A stretch of 64,000 nucleotides of DNA, taken from positions 1,240,001-1,304,000 of the forward strand of contig CP091725.1 of NCBI GenBank assembly GCA_022009815.1, read 5' to 3'. A model generated the notes under the pieces. That model had not been told where the DNA came from and did not search any database. It saw only the letters and a program-made list of their open reading frames with translations. Each line of letters begins with the position of its first letter. Within the stretch, counting starts at the first letter, position 1. This stretch comes from Bacteroidales bacterium (GTDB lineage Bacteria > Bacteroidota > Bacteroidia > Bacteroidales > Muribaculaceae). Both the position numbers and the translations under genes were made by a program. This document shows positions 25,991-35,557 of the stretch, piece after piece.

Positions 25991-26026
25991 AACTAACCAT
26001 AACTTACTATGACTAACTAACCATAA
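25991..26026 (+). repeat. two AACTAACCATAA direct repeats at the element's left end
   Basis: AACTAACCATAA occurs at 25991-26002 and 26015-26026, 24 bases start to start, 14 bases inside the left end. Position and spacing suit arm-type integrase or excisionase sites. Confidence 0.55.
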
Positions 26027-26330
26027 AGTCTTGATTTTCAATACTCTTTGATTTTTAACACTTTCTGAGTGCTTTTTGGCTGTTCCCGATTTTCCACATA
26101 TTTTTGCAGCGTATTTCTACCGTGGAGAATTTGCGGAGCTTTTATTTTGTCATATCGTGAACGTAGTTTACAATGATTTACGAGTGGTTACGATGAAGGA
26201 CAGATTTGAAGCTGATAGGCAAAAAGCGTTATATCGTGGACTTGGTTGACAAAGGTTGTCAATGGTTCACTTCCGTTTACTCCATCGGTGGAATACTCAA
26301 AGTATGTAGAACATAGCAATATCAAAGAGT

Positions 26331-27280
26331 ATGAGACCGACAAGAAAATGTGAATTTTGTGGCAAGACATTCGTGCCAAGAAGCGGTATGCAGAAATACT
26401 GTTCCGAGGAATGTCAGGCAGAGGCAAAACGTCTTAGGAAGAAAAGACAGCAGGACTTGATTAACGGTATTGAGCCTATCATGGATCTGCAACATCAGGA
26501 GTATCTTACTTTCTCAAAGGCTGCCATACTGATGGGATGCACCCGACAGTATATCTACAAACTTGTGGCTAACGGCAAGTTGAAGGCATCAAGATTGAGC
26601 AGCAGAATGGCATTCGTTAGAAAGGCTGATATAGAGAAGATGTTTGAGGGTCATCCCTACAAGCGTGTGATTCCTGCCAGCAAGAGCAAGCCCTGTCAAA
26701 GGCAAAAGCAGAAAAACCAACACAAAACCAGGAACCAACAAAAGGGAAAGAGGAGAATGAGGTGCTTGACTATTATTCTGGTGAGGAAGTTATGTCCATT
26801 TATAAGGTCAAGAAGTCTTGGCTCTATACATCCGCCAAGCGCAACCAGATACCGATGTGCCGTATCGCTGGCAAGAACTATTACAGCAAACGACATGTTG
26901 ACGAGTTCTTTGGAACTGCCGTTGACCTCAACGGCATTACGGAATGGGTGACTGCCGATGAGGTGGAGGTTGCCTTTTGTATGAGCAAGTCTGCGCTTCG
27001 GGCATACACCTATCGCCACAAGATACCGACCAAACGTGAGTATGGTCGCACCTATTATTCCAAGGAACATCTTGAAGAACTGCGCAGGACTGACCTCATG
27101 AGCGATGACAACTATTATACCACCGAACAAGTGCAGCAGTTGTATGGTCTGACAAGTGCCAATATCTGCCATGTCGTGAGAGTTCACCATATCAGTAAGG
27201 TAAAAGTGGGTGTAAAGAACCTGCTTTTGAAGACGGATGTGGAGCGAGCAATGGCAGAAAGGGCAGCAAAAGGACTGTGA
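26331..27280 (+). CDS. zinc-finger and multi-HTH DNA-binding protein of the element (one frameshift)
   Basis: About 316 residues once one missing base near 26690 is restored. The N-terminus has a CxxC-N13-CxxxC zinc ribbon (CEFCGKTF...YCSEEC). Three or more MerR/excisionase-type helix-turn-helix units follow: FSKAAILMGCTRQYIYKLVANGKL, EEVMSIYKVKKSWLYTSAK and DEVEVAFCMSKSALRAYTYRHK (each shown in family form). Multi-HTH proteins of this kind are encoded beside the integrase in Bacteroides mobilizable elements. A role in excision control or integrase regulation is likely but inferred from position. The second half is also open from 26762. Confidence 0.7.
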
Positions 27281-27331
27281 AAGCAAGTGATTTCAGCATT
27301 ATCCATCAGTTACTATGAATAATTGGAGTCA

Positions 27332-27357
27332 CGGAAGCATCATTTTATTCCTTTGCA
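27332..27357 (+). promoter_or_regulatory. shared upstream element of the integrase gene
   Basis: CGGAAGCATCATT followed by TTATTCCTTTGCA; the same 26-base block with two differences is at 29725-29750. It ends in a -7-like CCTTTG and lies 52 bases before the integrase ATG. Confidence 0.6.
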
Positions 27358-27408
27358 GCCGTGAAGAGACACTTCACCACGAATAATCATCAATAATACA
27401 TATCAGTT

Positions 27409-28530
27409 ATGAGCAACATTTGCAAGACCGTATCATTGCGTACACGCAAAATCAAGGACGGACGCATGCTGTCCTATTATCTTGACTATTACCCTGGCTA
27501 TCGTGACGAGAGCACGATGAAGGTAATCCGCCATGAGTCGCTTGGCATCTACATCTATGCCAAGCCGAAAAACCAGATGGAACAGAAATACAACCTCAAC
27601 CTTACGGCAAGAGCTGAGGCTATACGCTGCCGTCGCTTTGAGGCTATCGTCAACGAGCGTTATGATTTCTTCGACAAGGAGAAGATGAAAGGCGATTTCC
27701 TCGCCTACTTCAAGAGACTGGCGGACAAGAAGAACTCCAAGTGGCAGCACGTCTATATGCACTTTCGTACCTTCACGCAAGGCAAGTGTACCTTCGGTGA
27801 GATAAACGTGGACTTGTGCAACAGATTTCGTGAGTATCTGCTTACAGCACCACAGGGACTGCATAAGAACAGAAAGCTGCATATCAACTCAGCAGCCAAC
27901 TACTGGTCAACTTTCCGTGCTTCAATCCACACAGCCTATCGTGACCATAAGATAAAGGAGAATCCAAATGGTTTCTTGGAACGTATCGAGACCATCCCGA
28001 CAGACAAGGAGCATCTTTCACAGGACGAGGTTATCCGCTTGGCATCCACACCATGCTCTGCCCCTGCCTTGAAGCGAGCCTTCCTGTTCTCTTGCCTAAC
28101 GGCATTGCGAAAGAGCGACATCAAGAAGCTCACTTGGGAGGAGATACAGCCATACGGCAGCGATGGTGTGATGTATGTCACTACACGAATGCAGAAGACA
28201 AAAGACATTGTGCATAACCCCATCAGTGAGGAAGCCTTGGAACTGATTGGCTATTCACCGGAGAAACGAGGCAAGGTGTTCCCCGATTTCAAAGACTCCA
28301 TGACACAGGCGCCATTGAAGAACTGGCTGAAAGATGCAGGGATTACCAAGCATATCTCCTATCATTGCTCACGCCACAGCTTTGCCTGTCTCCAGCTCGA
28401 TGCAGGAACCAGTATTGCCGTAGTGCAGCGTTATCTCGGTCACAAGAATGTGGCAACAACAGAGGTGTATGCCAAGATTTCCGATGCACAAAAGCGTGCT
28501 TCGGTTGGCTGCATCACCTTGAAGAAGTAA
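27409..28530 (+). CDS. int: tyrosine recombinase (integrase) of the mobilizable element
   Basis: 373 residues. An N-terminal Arm/SAM-like region is followed by the catalytic domain with the first Arg in TALRKSDIKKL, HxxR in YHCSRHSFA, the HK-type segment YLGHKNVATTEVYAK, and the catalytic Tyr in VYAKI. This is the Bacteroidetes phage-integrase family used by NBU- and Tn4555-like elements. It sits 1.4 kb from the left end, as usual for such elements. It would recombine the element's ends with a short target such as TGTA. Start at ATG 27409, preceded by the shared promoter block. The gene is intact. Confidence 0.92.
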   Translation: MSNICKTVSLRTRKIKDGRMLSYYLDYYPGYRDESTMKVIRHESLGIYIYAKPKNQMEQKYNLNLTARAEAIRCRRFEAIVNERYDFFDKEKMKGDFLAYFKRLADKKNSKWQHVYMHFRTFTQGKCTFGEINVDLCNRFREYLLTAPQGLHKNRKLHINSAANYWSTFRASIHTAYRDHKIKENPNGFLERIETIPTDKEHLSQDEVIRLASTPCSAPALKRAFLFSCLTALRKSDIKKLTWEEIQPYGSDGVMYVTTRMQKTKDIVHNPISEEALELIGYSPEKRGKVFPDFKDSMTQAPLKNWLKDAGITKHISYHCSRHSFACLQLDAGTSIAVVQRYLGHKNVATTEVYAKISDAQKRASVGCITLKK

Positions 28531-28552
28531 CCATTTGACAATAACACGCAGA

Positions 28553-28592
28553 AAGGACTGTTGGAATGATAGTGTTCCAATAGTTCTTTTTC
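28553..28592 (+). terminator. integrase terminator
   Basis: GGACTGTTGGAA pairs with TTCCAATAGTTC around an 8-base loop and is followed by TTTTTC. Confidence 0.8.
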
Positions 28593-28848
28593 GTTTTATT
28601 GGTTCTATTTGTGGTCGTGGATAGAACCAATCCGACAAATACATTCCAATTTCTGTTGATATTAAAGAGGAACTGCAAATATCCCTTTTCTTTGCCCTTA
28701 CCTTTGTAGTCAGCAATTAGCAGCAACTGGCACTAACGAGCAGTTTAAAGTATGATTCAGAGTCTGATATCATATTAGAACGCTAATAAAGCGTAAAAGA
28801 AAAAGTGCCAGAGAACGTAAATGCGGTTTTTTTACATGCTTATGCATC

Positions 28849-28856
28849 TAACTTTG
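28849..28856 (+). promoter_or_regulatory. -7 element before the membrane-protein gene
   Basis: TAACTTTG lies 43 bases before the ATG at 28899; a T-rich stretch at 28828-28834 lies where -33 is expected. The remainder of 28593-28848 holds nothing recognised. Confidence 0.5.
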
Positions 28857-28898
28857 TGGAAGTTTTTTTGAACGAATAACAATAAAACGAATACGATA

Positions 28899-29665
28899 AT
28901 GACAGTAAACAAGACAACTTCAGATTGTACCATCTACGCTTTTTGTTGGTACGGCAATTCTCGCCATCTCTCTTGTCGTGGCGATGTATGTAGGCAATGA
29001 CTTTCACCAAAGTCTGTTTGTCGAGTCAATCATCTTTGTAGGGAGCAACATCCTGCTTTGGGCGATATTCATTTCCATGGTGAATTATCCCTATGAACTG
29101 ACGACCATTGGTAGCAACAGCAAGACAAAGAAACGTGGTAGAAGCAGAGCCAGCAACAGAACAAGAACAGCCAAAGCAAACCTTACCACAAACAGAGTCT
29201 GTAAAATACAGTCATGAGGACTATGCCAAGTGTGTAGAGGCACAAGAAAAAGAAGCGCAGGAGGAAAAGGACAAGCGAACAAGAGCCGTACTTGACTATG
29301 TGCATCGTACCATGTCAAGGTTTCTGTATGAGGAAGATTTGTACAAGGTAATTGAGGCTGTCAAGGAATGGAGCAACGACACCAACTATACCCCGACAGC
29401 AATAAACCGTTTCAAGGAAAATATTGAGAATATCCCTTTAAGGCACTTCGTGTGGAATATCGCAGAGCGTTTGGGTAAGCGTGATTACACAATGGCAATG
29501 CGAATAGCCTTTGTCAAGGCATTGTTCCCCAAACCGTTTGAAGGCTTGGACTACAGTACATTGAAAAACCTGAAAGCACCGTGCTCCAATGATGTCATTC
29601 CGATTGATGAGCCAGACAATGGTGGATACGATTTCCATGATGTGACGGAGGAAATTCCCGAATAA
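28899..29665 (+). CDS. membrane-anchored element protein of unknown function (two frameshifts)
   Basis: Joined across shifts near 28930 and 29110, this gives about 255 residues. The N-terminal part has two hydrophobic segments (TLFVGTAILAISLVVAMYV and SIIFVGSNILLWAIFISMV). A charged linker rich in Glu, Gln and Lys follows, then a soluble helical C-terminal domain (VLDYVHRTMSRFLYEEDLYK...AMRIAFVKALFP). I do not recognise the family. It lies between integrase and excisionase, away from the relaxase. It may anchor or regulate mobilization at the membrane, but that is only a guess. The C-terminal part is also open on its own from 29108. Confidence 0.55.
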
Positions 29666-29724
29666 TCCCCATTGTTAGAGTTATTCCTTCGTGAATGACA
29701 AATGACTGTCACGAACCTCAGTAA

Positions 29725-29750
29725 CGGAAGCATCATTCTGTTCCTTTGCA
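29725..29750 (+). promoter_or_regulatory. shared upstream element of the excisionase gene
   Basis: CGGAAGCATCATT followed by CTGTTCCTTTGCA, matching 27332-27357 at 24 of 26 bases. It ends 23 bases before the ATG at 29774. Confidence 0.6.
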
Positions 29751-29773
29751 CCAGTTATTAACAAAGTATCAGA

Positions 29774-30145
29774 ATGAATAAGGAATTAACTTTCAACGAC
29801 CTTCCAATGGTCGTTGCCCAGCTTCGGGATGAAGTGGTGGGCATGAAGCAGATGATCATCGGTCTGCAATCACAGAACAAGCCACACAAGGCGAACACGC
29901 ACATACCTATGAGTGTGGAGGAAGCATCGGCATACCTGAAAATGCCGATGGCAACTCTCTACATGAAACTTGGAAACGGCAGCATTCCTGCCACCAAGCC
30001 AGGCAAACGTTACTGCCTTTATCAAGATGAACTTGACAAGTGGCTGGAGACTAACCGCAAAAATCCTGTACCTCTTACGGCAGAGGAAGAGAATGCAGCC
30101 ATTCTTGCAGGAAACAAGCGCAAGCCGAAACCCTTAAACTGGTAA
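29774..30145 (+). CDS. excisionase-family HTH protein
   Basis: 123 residues. A coiled N-terminal stretch (VAQLRDEVVGMKQMIIGLQS) precedes a winged HTH of the MerR/Xis type (MSVEEASAYLKMPMATLYMKLGNGSIPATKPGKRYCLYQDELDKWL, described here in parts). This is the helix_turn_helix_17 pattern of Bacteroides excisionases and RDF proteins. It is followed four bases later by the DUF3987 gene and shares an upstream block with the integrase, so expression of excision and replication functions may be linked. Confidence 0.82.
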   Translation: MNKELTFNDLPMVVAQLRDEVVGMKQMIIGLQSQNKPHKANTHIPMSVEEASAYLKMPMATLYMKLGNGSIPATKPGKRYCLYQDELDKWLETNRKNPVPLTAEEENAAILAGNKRKPKPLNW

Positions 30146-30149
30146 TGTC

Positions 30150-31514
30150 ATGGATGCGCTTGAAATTTGTAACAAGCTACGCTCGGAGGCTTCGGGCGTA
30201 GCCACTTCTGGAATTCCGCTTGACGTATTCCCCCAGAAGATGCAGCAGATGATTCTTGATTTGGCAAGGACGGAGAACTATTCCATTGAGTTTACCGCTA
30301 CTTCCATAATATCCGCTATGGCAGCAGCCGTCGGCAACTCCTGCTATATCCGGATTAAAGGCAATTGGATTACTTCACCTATCCTATATGTCATTCTTGT
30401 TGGCAGACCAGGAGTCGGCAAGACTCCACCATTGAACTTTGCCTACAAGCCGTTGCACGACATTGATACTGAAGAGCACCATAAGTTCAAGGCTCTAAAG
30501 AATGAGTATGCAGCCATTGTGGAGAGAAACAAGGGCAAAAAGCGGACGGAATGGGAATCGTTACCTCCTGTGCCAGTCCTGCATAAGAATATCATGAATG
30601 ACTTCACGCCAGAGATTCTGATGCGCAATCACGATGCCAACCTCAGAGGTGTGGCAGTTGTGGTGGATGAGATAATGGGGCTGTTCAACACCATCAACCG
30701 ATACAACAACAGTTCTTTTGTACAACAGATGCTGTCGGCTCACAATGGCTTGCCAGTAGATGTGTCTCGTTGTAATCTTGATTGTCCTTTACGCATTGAC
30801 TATCCTTGCATACAGATTGTGGGAACTATCCAGACTGGTATTGTGCATGAACTTTATGATATGGGATTCAAGAAGAATGGTTTTCTTGACCGTTTTCTGA
30901 TCACATGCCCAAAAGGTTTGAAGATTGCTCCTTGGGTTAAGGTTCCAAAACAAGATGCTGCAATCATTGAAAGACCATTCCGTGTATGGAAAGAGATTAT
31001 AGACAAGGCTGTGGCTCTTCCTTTTACGGAAGGTATCTTCAATGTTCTTGACTTCTCTGATGAAGCCATTGATATATTCTATGATTGGCAGAATGAGGAT
31101 ATAGAACGGCAGAATGCCATTACGGATGAAAGAATGATAGACTCACGTGCTGCAAAAGTTCCTTTGAACACTGCTCGGCTTGCATTGATATTCCAACTGT
31201 TCAGATGGGCTTGTGATGAGTCTCACAAGGATTTTGTTGATGCGGAGTCCGTGAATGCAGCTATACGGATGAGCGATTACTTTGAGAAGTCATACAAAAG
31301 GATGGATGACCTCGTTTTAACCGAGGCTACCGACCCTGTGAAAAAACAGGTACTTGACTCGTTGGGAAACAAGTTCGTAACTGCTGAAGCAGTAAAGGCT
31401 GGAGCGGATTTCGGTTTTGCAAGACGTACTGTCATGTATATGCTCAAAGACTTCTGTCAGAGAAACTTTATCATCAAAGACAAGCAAGGCAATTATGAGA
31501 AAGTTCAGAAGTAG
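30150..31514 (+). CDS. DUF3987 helicase-like replication protein
   Basis: 454 residues. The N-terminal region begins PLDVFPQKMQQMI, then has a Walker A motif VGRPGVGKTPP near residue 95 and a Walker B-like segment VAVVVDEIMG near residue 175. The pattern is that of DUF3987 proteins, RecA-fold ATPases found beside primases on Bacteroides mobilizable elements and plasmids. The likely role is unwinding at the element's origin. It starts four bases after the excisionase stop and is followed by the TTGCAC palindrome and a primase-like gene. The gene is intact. Confidence 0.8.
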   Translation: MDALEICNKLRSEASGVATSGIPLDVFPQKMQQMILDLARTENYSIEFTATSIISAMAAAVGNSCYIRIKGNWITSPILYVILVGRPGVGKTPPLNFAYKPLHDIDTEEHHKFKALKNEYAAIVERNKGKKRTEWESLPPVPVLHKNIMNDFTPEILMRNHDANLRGVAVVVDEIMGLFNTINRYNNSSFVQQMLSAHNGLPVDVSRCNLDCPLRIDYPCIQIVGTIQTGIVHELYDMGFKKNGFLDRFLITCPKGLKIAPWVKVPKQDAAIIERPFRVWKEIIDKAVALPFTEGIFNVLDFSDEAIDIFYDWQNEDIERQNAITDERMIDSRAAKVPLNTARLALIFQLFRWACDESHKDFVDAESVNAAIRMSDYFEKSYKRMDDLVLTEATDPVKKQVLDSLGNKFVTAEAVKAGADFGFARRTVMYMLKDFCQRNFIIKDKQGNYEKVQK

Positions 31515-31525
31515 AACCACCACCT

Positions 31526-31630
31526 TGCACCGTTTGCACTTTGCACTTCTTGCACTCTTGCACAAAAGATGCTGCATTTTGTGCCAAACAAGTGCAAAAG
31601 TGCAGAAAGTGCAAGGTGCAATAAGTGCAG
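31526..31630 (+). repeat. iteron-like TTGCAC palindrome, possible replication origin
   Basis: Five TTGCAC motifs start at 31526, 31535, 31542, 31551 and 31559. Five opposed GTGCA motifs start at 31593, 31601, 31610, 31617 and 31625. Arms of about 39 bases can pair around a 28-base centre. It lies between a helicase-like and a primase-like gene, where a replication origin or priming site would be expected. Confidence 0.65.
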
Positions 31631-31636
31631 AGCCTT

Positions 31637-32659
31637 ATGAGTGAGTATAGATTCCATCTACAGAAATACAAGCTGGGCAACCGATATGCTTGCCCTCAAT
31701 GTGGGCGTAAGCGTTGCTTTGCAAGATATATTGACGAGCAAGGACAGATTGTATTCCCTGACAATGTTGGGCGTTGTGACCATGAACAGAGTTGTGGCTA
31801 CCATTATTCTCCGTCTGATTATTTCAAGGACAATCCCGATGCCAACTGCAATGATGATTGGAGATATAAAACACCAATCAAAGAGTGCAGGAAAGAGAAA
31901 CCTCTTCCAACTTTCATTGAAAATAAGTTGATGGAGCAAACACTGCATGGCTATTCTGTCAATCCTTTGTACCGATACATTTCAACGGTCTTTGGCAAAG
32001 AGGAGACAGAACGGCTGTTTGCCTTGTACAAGGTCGGCACTTCAAAGAAATGGGGCGGTTCAACTATCTTTTGGCAGATAGATGTCAATGGGAATGTGCG
32101 CACAGGCAAGATAATGAAGTATGATGACAAGACAGGACACCGCATCAAGGAACCTCACAGTTTGGTGACTTGGGTACACTCGGAACTGAAACTGCCAGAC
32201 TTCACACTTCGGCAGTGCTTCTTTGGCGAACATCTGTTGACAGATAAAATCACGACCAAGACTATAGCCATAGTGGAGAGTGAAAAGACAGCCATCATTG
32301 CCACACACTTCATGTCTGATTTCGTATGGCTGGCTACTGGAGGCATGAATGGATGTTTCAATAAAGATGCAGTCGAAGTGCTCAGAGGTAAGGAGGTCGT
32401 TTTGGTTCCAGATCTTGGGGCAGCGGATAAGTGGAAAAGCAAACTTCCGTTGCTGCAATCAATATGCAAGCAAGTTCTTGTCAGCAACATCTTGGAAGAC
32501 AATGCCACCGATGAACAAAAGACCAAAGGTCTTGACATTGCCGACTTCCTACTGATGACAGAAACACCACAGATGGCACTACAAAGACTGACAAAGAAGC
32601 ATCCGCCACTTCAACATCTGATAGACAGTCTTGGGTTGGTATTGGTGGAAGATCCATAG
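31637..32659 (+). CDS. zinc-finger/Toprim primase-like protein
   Basis: 340 residues from ATG at 31637. The start carries a zinc ribbon (YACPQCGRKRCFARYID...GRCDHEQSCGYHYSP). The centre has a Toprim-like core: IAIVESEKTAIIATHF (conserved Glu), ATGGMNG and a later EVVLVPDLGA (conserved Asp). This is the architecture of DUF6371-type and CHC2/Toprim primases of Bacteroides mobile elements. It would prime DNA synthesis after mobilization, together with the DUF3987 protein. The start region follows directly on the TTGCAC palindrome. The gene is intact. Confidence 0.78.
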   Translation: MSEYRFHLQKYKLGNRYACPQCGRKRCFARYIDEQGQIVFPDNVGRCDHEQSCGYHYSPSDYFKDNPDANCNDDWRYKTPIKECRKEKPLPTFIENKLMEQTLHGYSVNPLYRYISTVFGKEETERLFALYKVGTSKKWGGSTIFWQIDVNGNVRTGKIMKYDDKTGHRIKEPHSLVTWVHSELKLPDFTLRQCFFGEHLLTDKITTKTIAIVESEKTAIIATHFMSDFVWLATGGMNGCFNKDAVEVLRGKEVVLVPDLGAADKWKSKLPLLQSICKQVLVSNILEDNATDEQKTKGLDIADFLLMTETPQMALQRLTKKHPPLQHLIDSLGLVLVEDP

Positions 32660-32702
32660 CATGATGGATTAAGGGTAAGCGAGCAAGCCTAGCGTGAGTG
32701 AC

Positions 32703-32786
32703 GGACTTTCACAAAAGTCCTAAACATAATAGGGACTTTTAGATTCACTTGCTGACGCTGTTCACTTAAAAAGTCCTTCTATTATG
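32703..32786 (+). other. oriT-like region upstream of the relaxase gene
   Basis: A hairpin GGACTTT/AAAGTCC (32703-32720) is followed by a longer imperfect inverted repeat (32725-32741 and 32767-32786, outer arms CATAATAG and CTATTATG, inner GGACTTTT and AAAAGTCC). The position just before mobV is typical for oriT in MobV systems. The exact nick site cannot be assigned. Confidence 0.6.
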
Positions 32787-32854
32787 CTCAGGCTCCGCCC
32801 GAGACCTGTCTCCAATTATACAAGAACTACGTTACAAACTCAAACAAGATTCTT

Positions 32855-34888
32855 ATGGAAAGAAACATACCACGTGCAGCCATCCATGTAGGCACAGACA
32901 AGAAATCGTTCTCGTCCCAAGTGGGCAACGAGGCGGAACGAAGAGGTTGGGACGAGAAGCGTTACCAACTAAAAAACGCAGACATAGATAAGAACAACCA
33001 TTATAACTACTCACGCAAGAGACTCAACTTTGAGATAGTCAAGGATGGAAAGATAGTGCCTCTTGGTTCCCAGTCTGTGCCGTTGCATGAACGCTTGCAG
33101 CATAGACTTGATGAACTTGGCTTCAAGCCGTATATGGATGCCAAGCGTCCCGACCAAGTTTCAAGGAACAGTCCGAACTGCACTGTCGGCATCATCTTCA
33201 GTGGTGACCATGATGTGCTTAACAGGCTTGCCTTTGGTGAACAGAAACTCAACACATCAGATCCAAATGCTGACCACAGCAAAGTTGTATTGCAAAAAGG
33301 CATCTATGACTGGGCATTGGACACCTACCGCTTTGCATGTGAGAAATGGGGAGAAGAGAATGTCATCGGCTTTGATGTGCATTGTGACGAGACAAGCATC
33401 CATGCCCATGTGCAGACCGTGCCTGTTGAACAAGTAAGGAAACGTGGGCGCATCGGAAGCAAGTACATTCACAAGGATAATCCAGAAAAGGTTCTCTCTA
33501 CCAAGGAATGGAGAGCACTTCCAAAAGAAGAACGTGACAACTACACAAAATCGGAAGCGGTAAAGGGTGTTGTTGAAAGGGTCTCTTATGCCAAAGTGTG
33601 GGGAGAGCGAGCAAAGGACAAATCACAATACCTTTCCCAACTGCATACTGACTATTACAACAAGGTAGGGCATAAGTATGGCTTGGCAAGAGGCTTCTCC
33701 TATGATGAACTTTCAGAGGAAGAAAAGCGAGGACGCAAGCATAAGAACAAGGTGGTGCTTGAAGCGGAACGTCAGGCGAAAGTCGCTCTTGACAAAGTGG
33801 AGAAATATGCAGTGCTTGCCACAATCGACAAGAAGGAGCTGACCATTCCTTTACTCAACATCAAGGCTCCAGTTCAAGAAGCGATGAATGCCGTAAAGAA
33901 AGAACTTGCCATCCCAATTCCTACTATTATCGGGCAAAAGGCGTGGCGTGAGGAGCGGACAACAAACATCAATGATGCTATTAAAGCTCTTGTAGCAGCT
34001 ATCAATGCAGAACGTGACAAGCAGAATGAAGATGTACGCAAGTCTGTCAACAAGACGTACACTTACTATATGCAGAACCTCAATAAGCAGATAGAGGAGA
34101 ACAAGTCGCTTCGTGCCGAGAATGATGCACTAAAGACTGAAAACAACAAAGTCAAACAACGCATATCCCAACTTGACGAGAAGGCTGTGGAGCGAGTGAC
34201 TACTCAACTTGTCTATGCGAAGGAAGAACTCGCCAGTGCCAAAAGTTATAATACTACATTTATGGAAATGTACAATGAATTGAAGGTTCGTTGGAATGCC
34301 ATTTGGCAGGAGCCAGAAATGACAGACGCATGGAGACGAGTGGAAGTACGCAAGGAGAAAGAAACAAAAGAAAAGGCTCGGCAAGAAGCCGAAGCCAAAC
34401 GTGAAAGCATGGCTCGTCAAAATAGATACATAGGAGTGCTTGACAAGTTCATCCATACGGGACACGAAGCTTTATCATCCTTTGCAAAAACAGACAGAGT
34501 CAACTTCAACGAGAAAGAATCGGCTTCCATATACTATGGCATTATGGCATCTGCTGTAAAGCATAATATTGGATTGGACTCTAAAGCCAGTATAGATTCG
34601 GCAGCAAAAAGGTTCTTATATGGTATGTCGTGGAAAGGCTTTACAGACTTCAAGCAGGAATGTGTCACCAGCTGGACAAAACTCTTCGCCACGAATGAAG
34701 TTCAATTCACAGACAACGCCATTGACAACTTCCTCGCTTTTGTTGACCACATGTCATGTAGCGCAGACACATACGTTTCACTTGGCGGTTCTAATGGGTG
34801 CGCTGACCAACTTACGAATTGGGACGGAACACAAAAGGTGGGATTGGGTGCGGTTCTAAGAAAAAAGCCAAGAGGCTTCTCACTATAA
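32855..34888 (+). CDS. MobV-family relaxase (plasmid recombination enzyme family)
   Basis: 677 residues. The N-terminal Mob_Pre domain holds the metal-binding motif HCDETSIHAHVQTVP and an upstream conserved NCTVGIIFSGDH segment. The second half is coiled coil (roughly residues 390-530, rich in Lys and Glu), followed by a compact C-terminal domain. Relaxases of this family nick oriT and guide the strand to a helper conjugation apparatus. Typical MobV proteins are 400-500 residues; the long tail is common in Bacteroides elements. The gene is intact and preceded by the oriT-like region. The next 130 bases contain no gene. Confidence 0.9.
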   Translation: MERNIPRAAIHVGTDKKSFSSQVGNEAERRGWDEKRYQLKNADIDKNNHYNYSRKRLNFEIVKDGKIVPLGSQSVPLHERLQHRLDELGFKPYMDAKRPDQVSRNSPNCTVGIIFSGDHDVLNRLAFGEQKLNTSDPNADHSKVVLQKGIYDWALDTYRFACEKWGEENVIGFDVHCDETSIHAHVQTVPVEQVRKRGRIGSKYIHKDNPEKVLSTKEWRALPKEERDNYTKSEAVKGVVERVSYAKVWGERAKDKSQYLSQLHTDYYNKVGHKYGLARGFSYDELSEEEKRGRKHKNKVVLEAERQAKVALDKVEKYAVLATIDKKELTIPLLNIKAPVQEAMNAVKKELAIPIPTIIGQKAWREERTTNINDAIKALVAAINAERDKQNEDVRKSVNKTYTYYMQNLNKQIEENKSLRAENDALKTENNKVKQRISQLDEKAVERVTTQLVYAKEELASAKSYNTTFMEMYNELKVRWNAIWQEPEMTDAWRRVEVRKEKETKEKARQEAEAKRESMARQNRYIGVLDKFIHTGHEALSSFAKTDRVNFNEKESASIYYGIMASAVKHNIGLDSKASIDSAAKRFLYGMSWKGFTDFKQECVTSWTKLFATNEVQFTDNAIDNFLAFVDHMSCSADTYVSLGGSNGCADQLTNWDGTQKVGLGAVLRKKPRGFSL

Positions 34889-35019
34889 ATTAAAATAATG
34901 AGTATAAGAACTTGCTTTGTTTAAAATTAGACAAAGCAAGTTCTTGTGCTCTTTAATCAATTAAATGTAGATGCATCTATTTCCATTGGTTTCAAATCTT
35001 CATACTTTCATAACGATAG

Positions 35020-35316
35020 TTATAATAGACTTTCACTTTTATCAGAATGCAATTTGCTGTTTTCTAATACATATTTTTTGCTTGTATTGGCATAACAATA
35101 CACACAAAAATGCTTGCAAGTATTATACATACCGATATCTTTGCTAATCATGCAGCCACATACCTTTCTTTGCCCTTTGTCTTTCATACCTTTGGCATCT
35201 TTGATTTTGTGTGGCTTAGATAATTGTCCAAACATATCTCTTTCTGGCAGATAACCAGTATTTAGATAGTAGACAAAGTCTTCATCATCTGCAAATAGCT
35301 CCTTCATTAACAACAA
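35020..35316 (-). pseudogene. DUF1848 fragment (C-terminal end)
   Basis: Only about 98 residues remain. They contain the family's cysteine cluster ([15 protein letters not shown] followed by CxxCYAN), which marks the C-terminal half of DUF1848 proteins, presumed iron-sulfur enzymes. The full family is about 300 residues, so the N-terminal two thirds are lost. The break coincides with the start of the IS66 remnant on the other strand, so IS66 insertion and later deletion probably removed the rest. Confidence 0.75.
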
Positions 35317-35557
35317 CTACATTGAGAGAATCCAGCGGTACATATCACTATCAAGAAGAAACTCAATGTTCTTTGGCTCGCACGAAGGAGCAGGACGTGC
35401 GGCTATCCTATATTCCATCGCCATCTCATGCAGACTAAATGGCATCAATCTGTTCGAATACATATGCGACGTAATAGAAAAGACTGCAGAATGGCAACCA
35501 AATACTCCATTGGAAAAATATAGAGACTTACTTCCTGACCGATGGAAAAAGCAGTAA
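35310..35557 (+). pseudogene. IS66 transposase C-terminal fragment
   Basis: The reading frame from about 35310 gives YIERIQRYISLSRRNS, FFGSHEGAGRAAILYS and PLEKYRDLLPDRW, the conserved end of IS66 TnpC. The DDE core upstream is missing. A hairpin terminator and an IS66-like right end follow, so this is the 3' end of a deleted insertion sequence. Confidence 0.82.
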
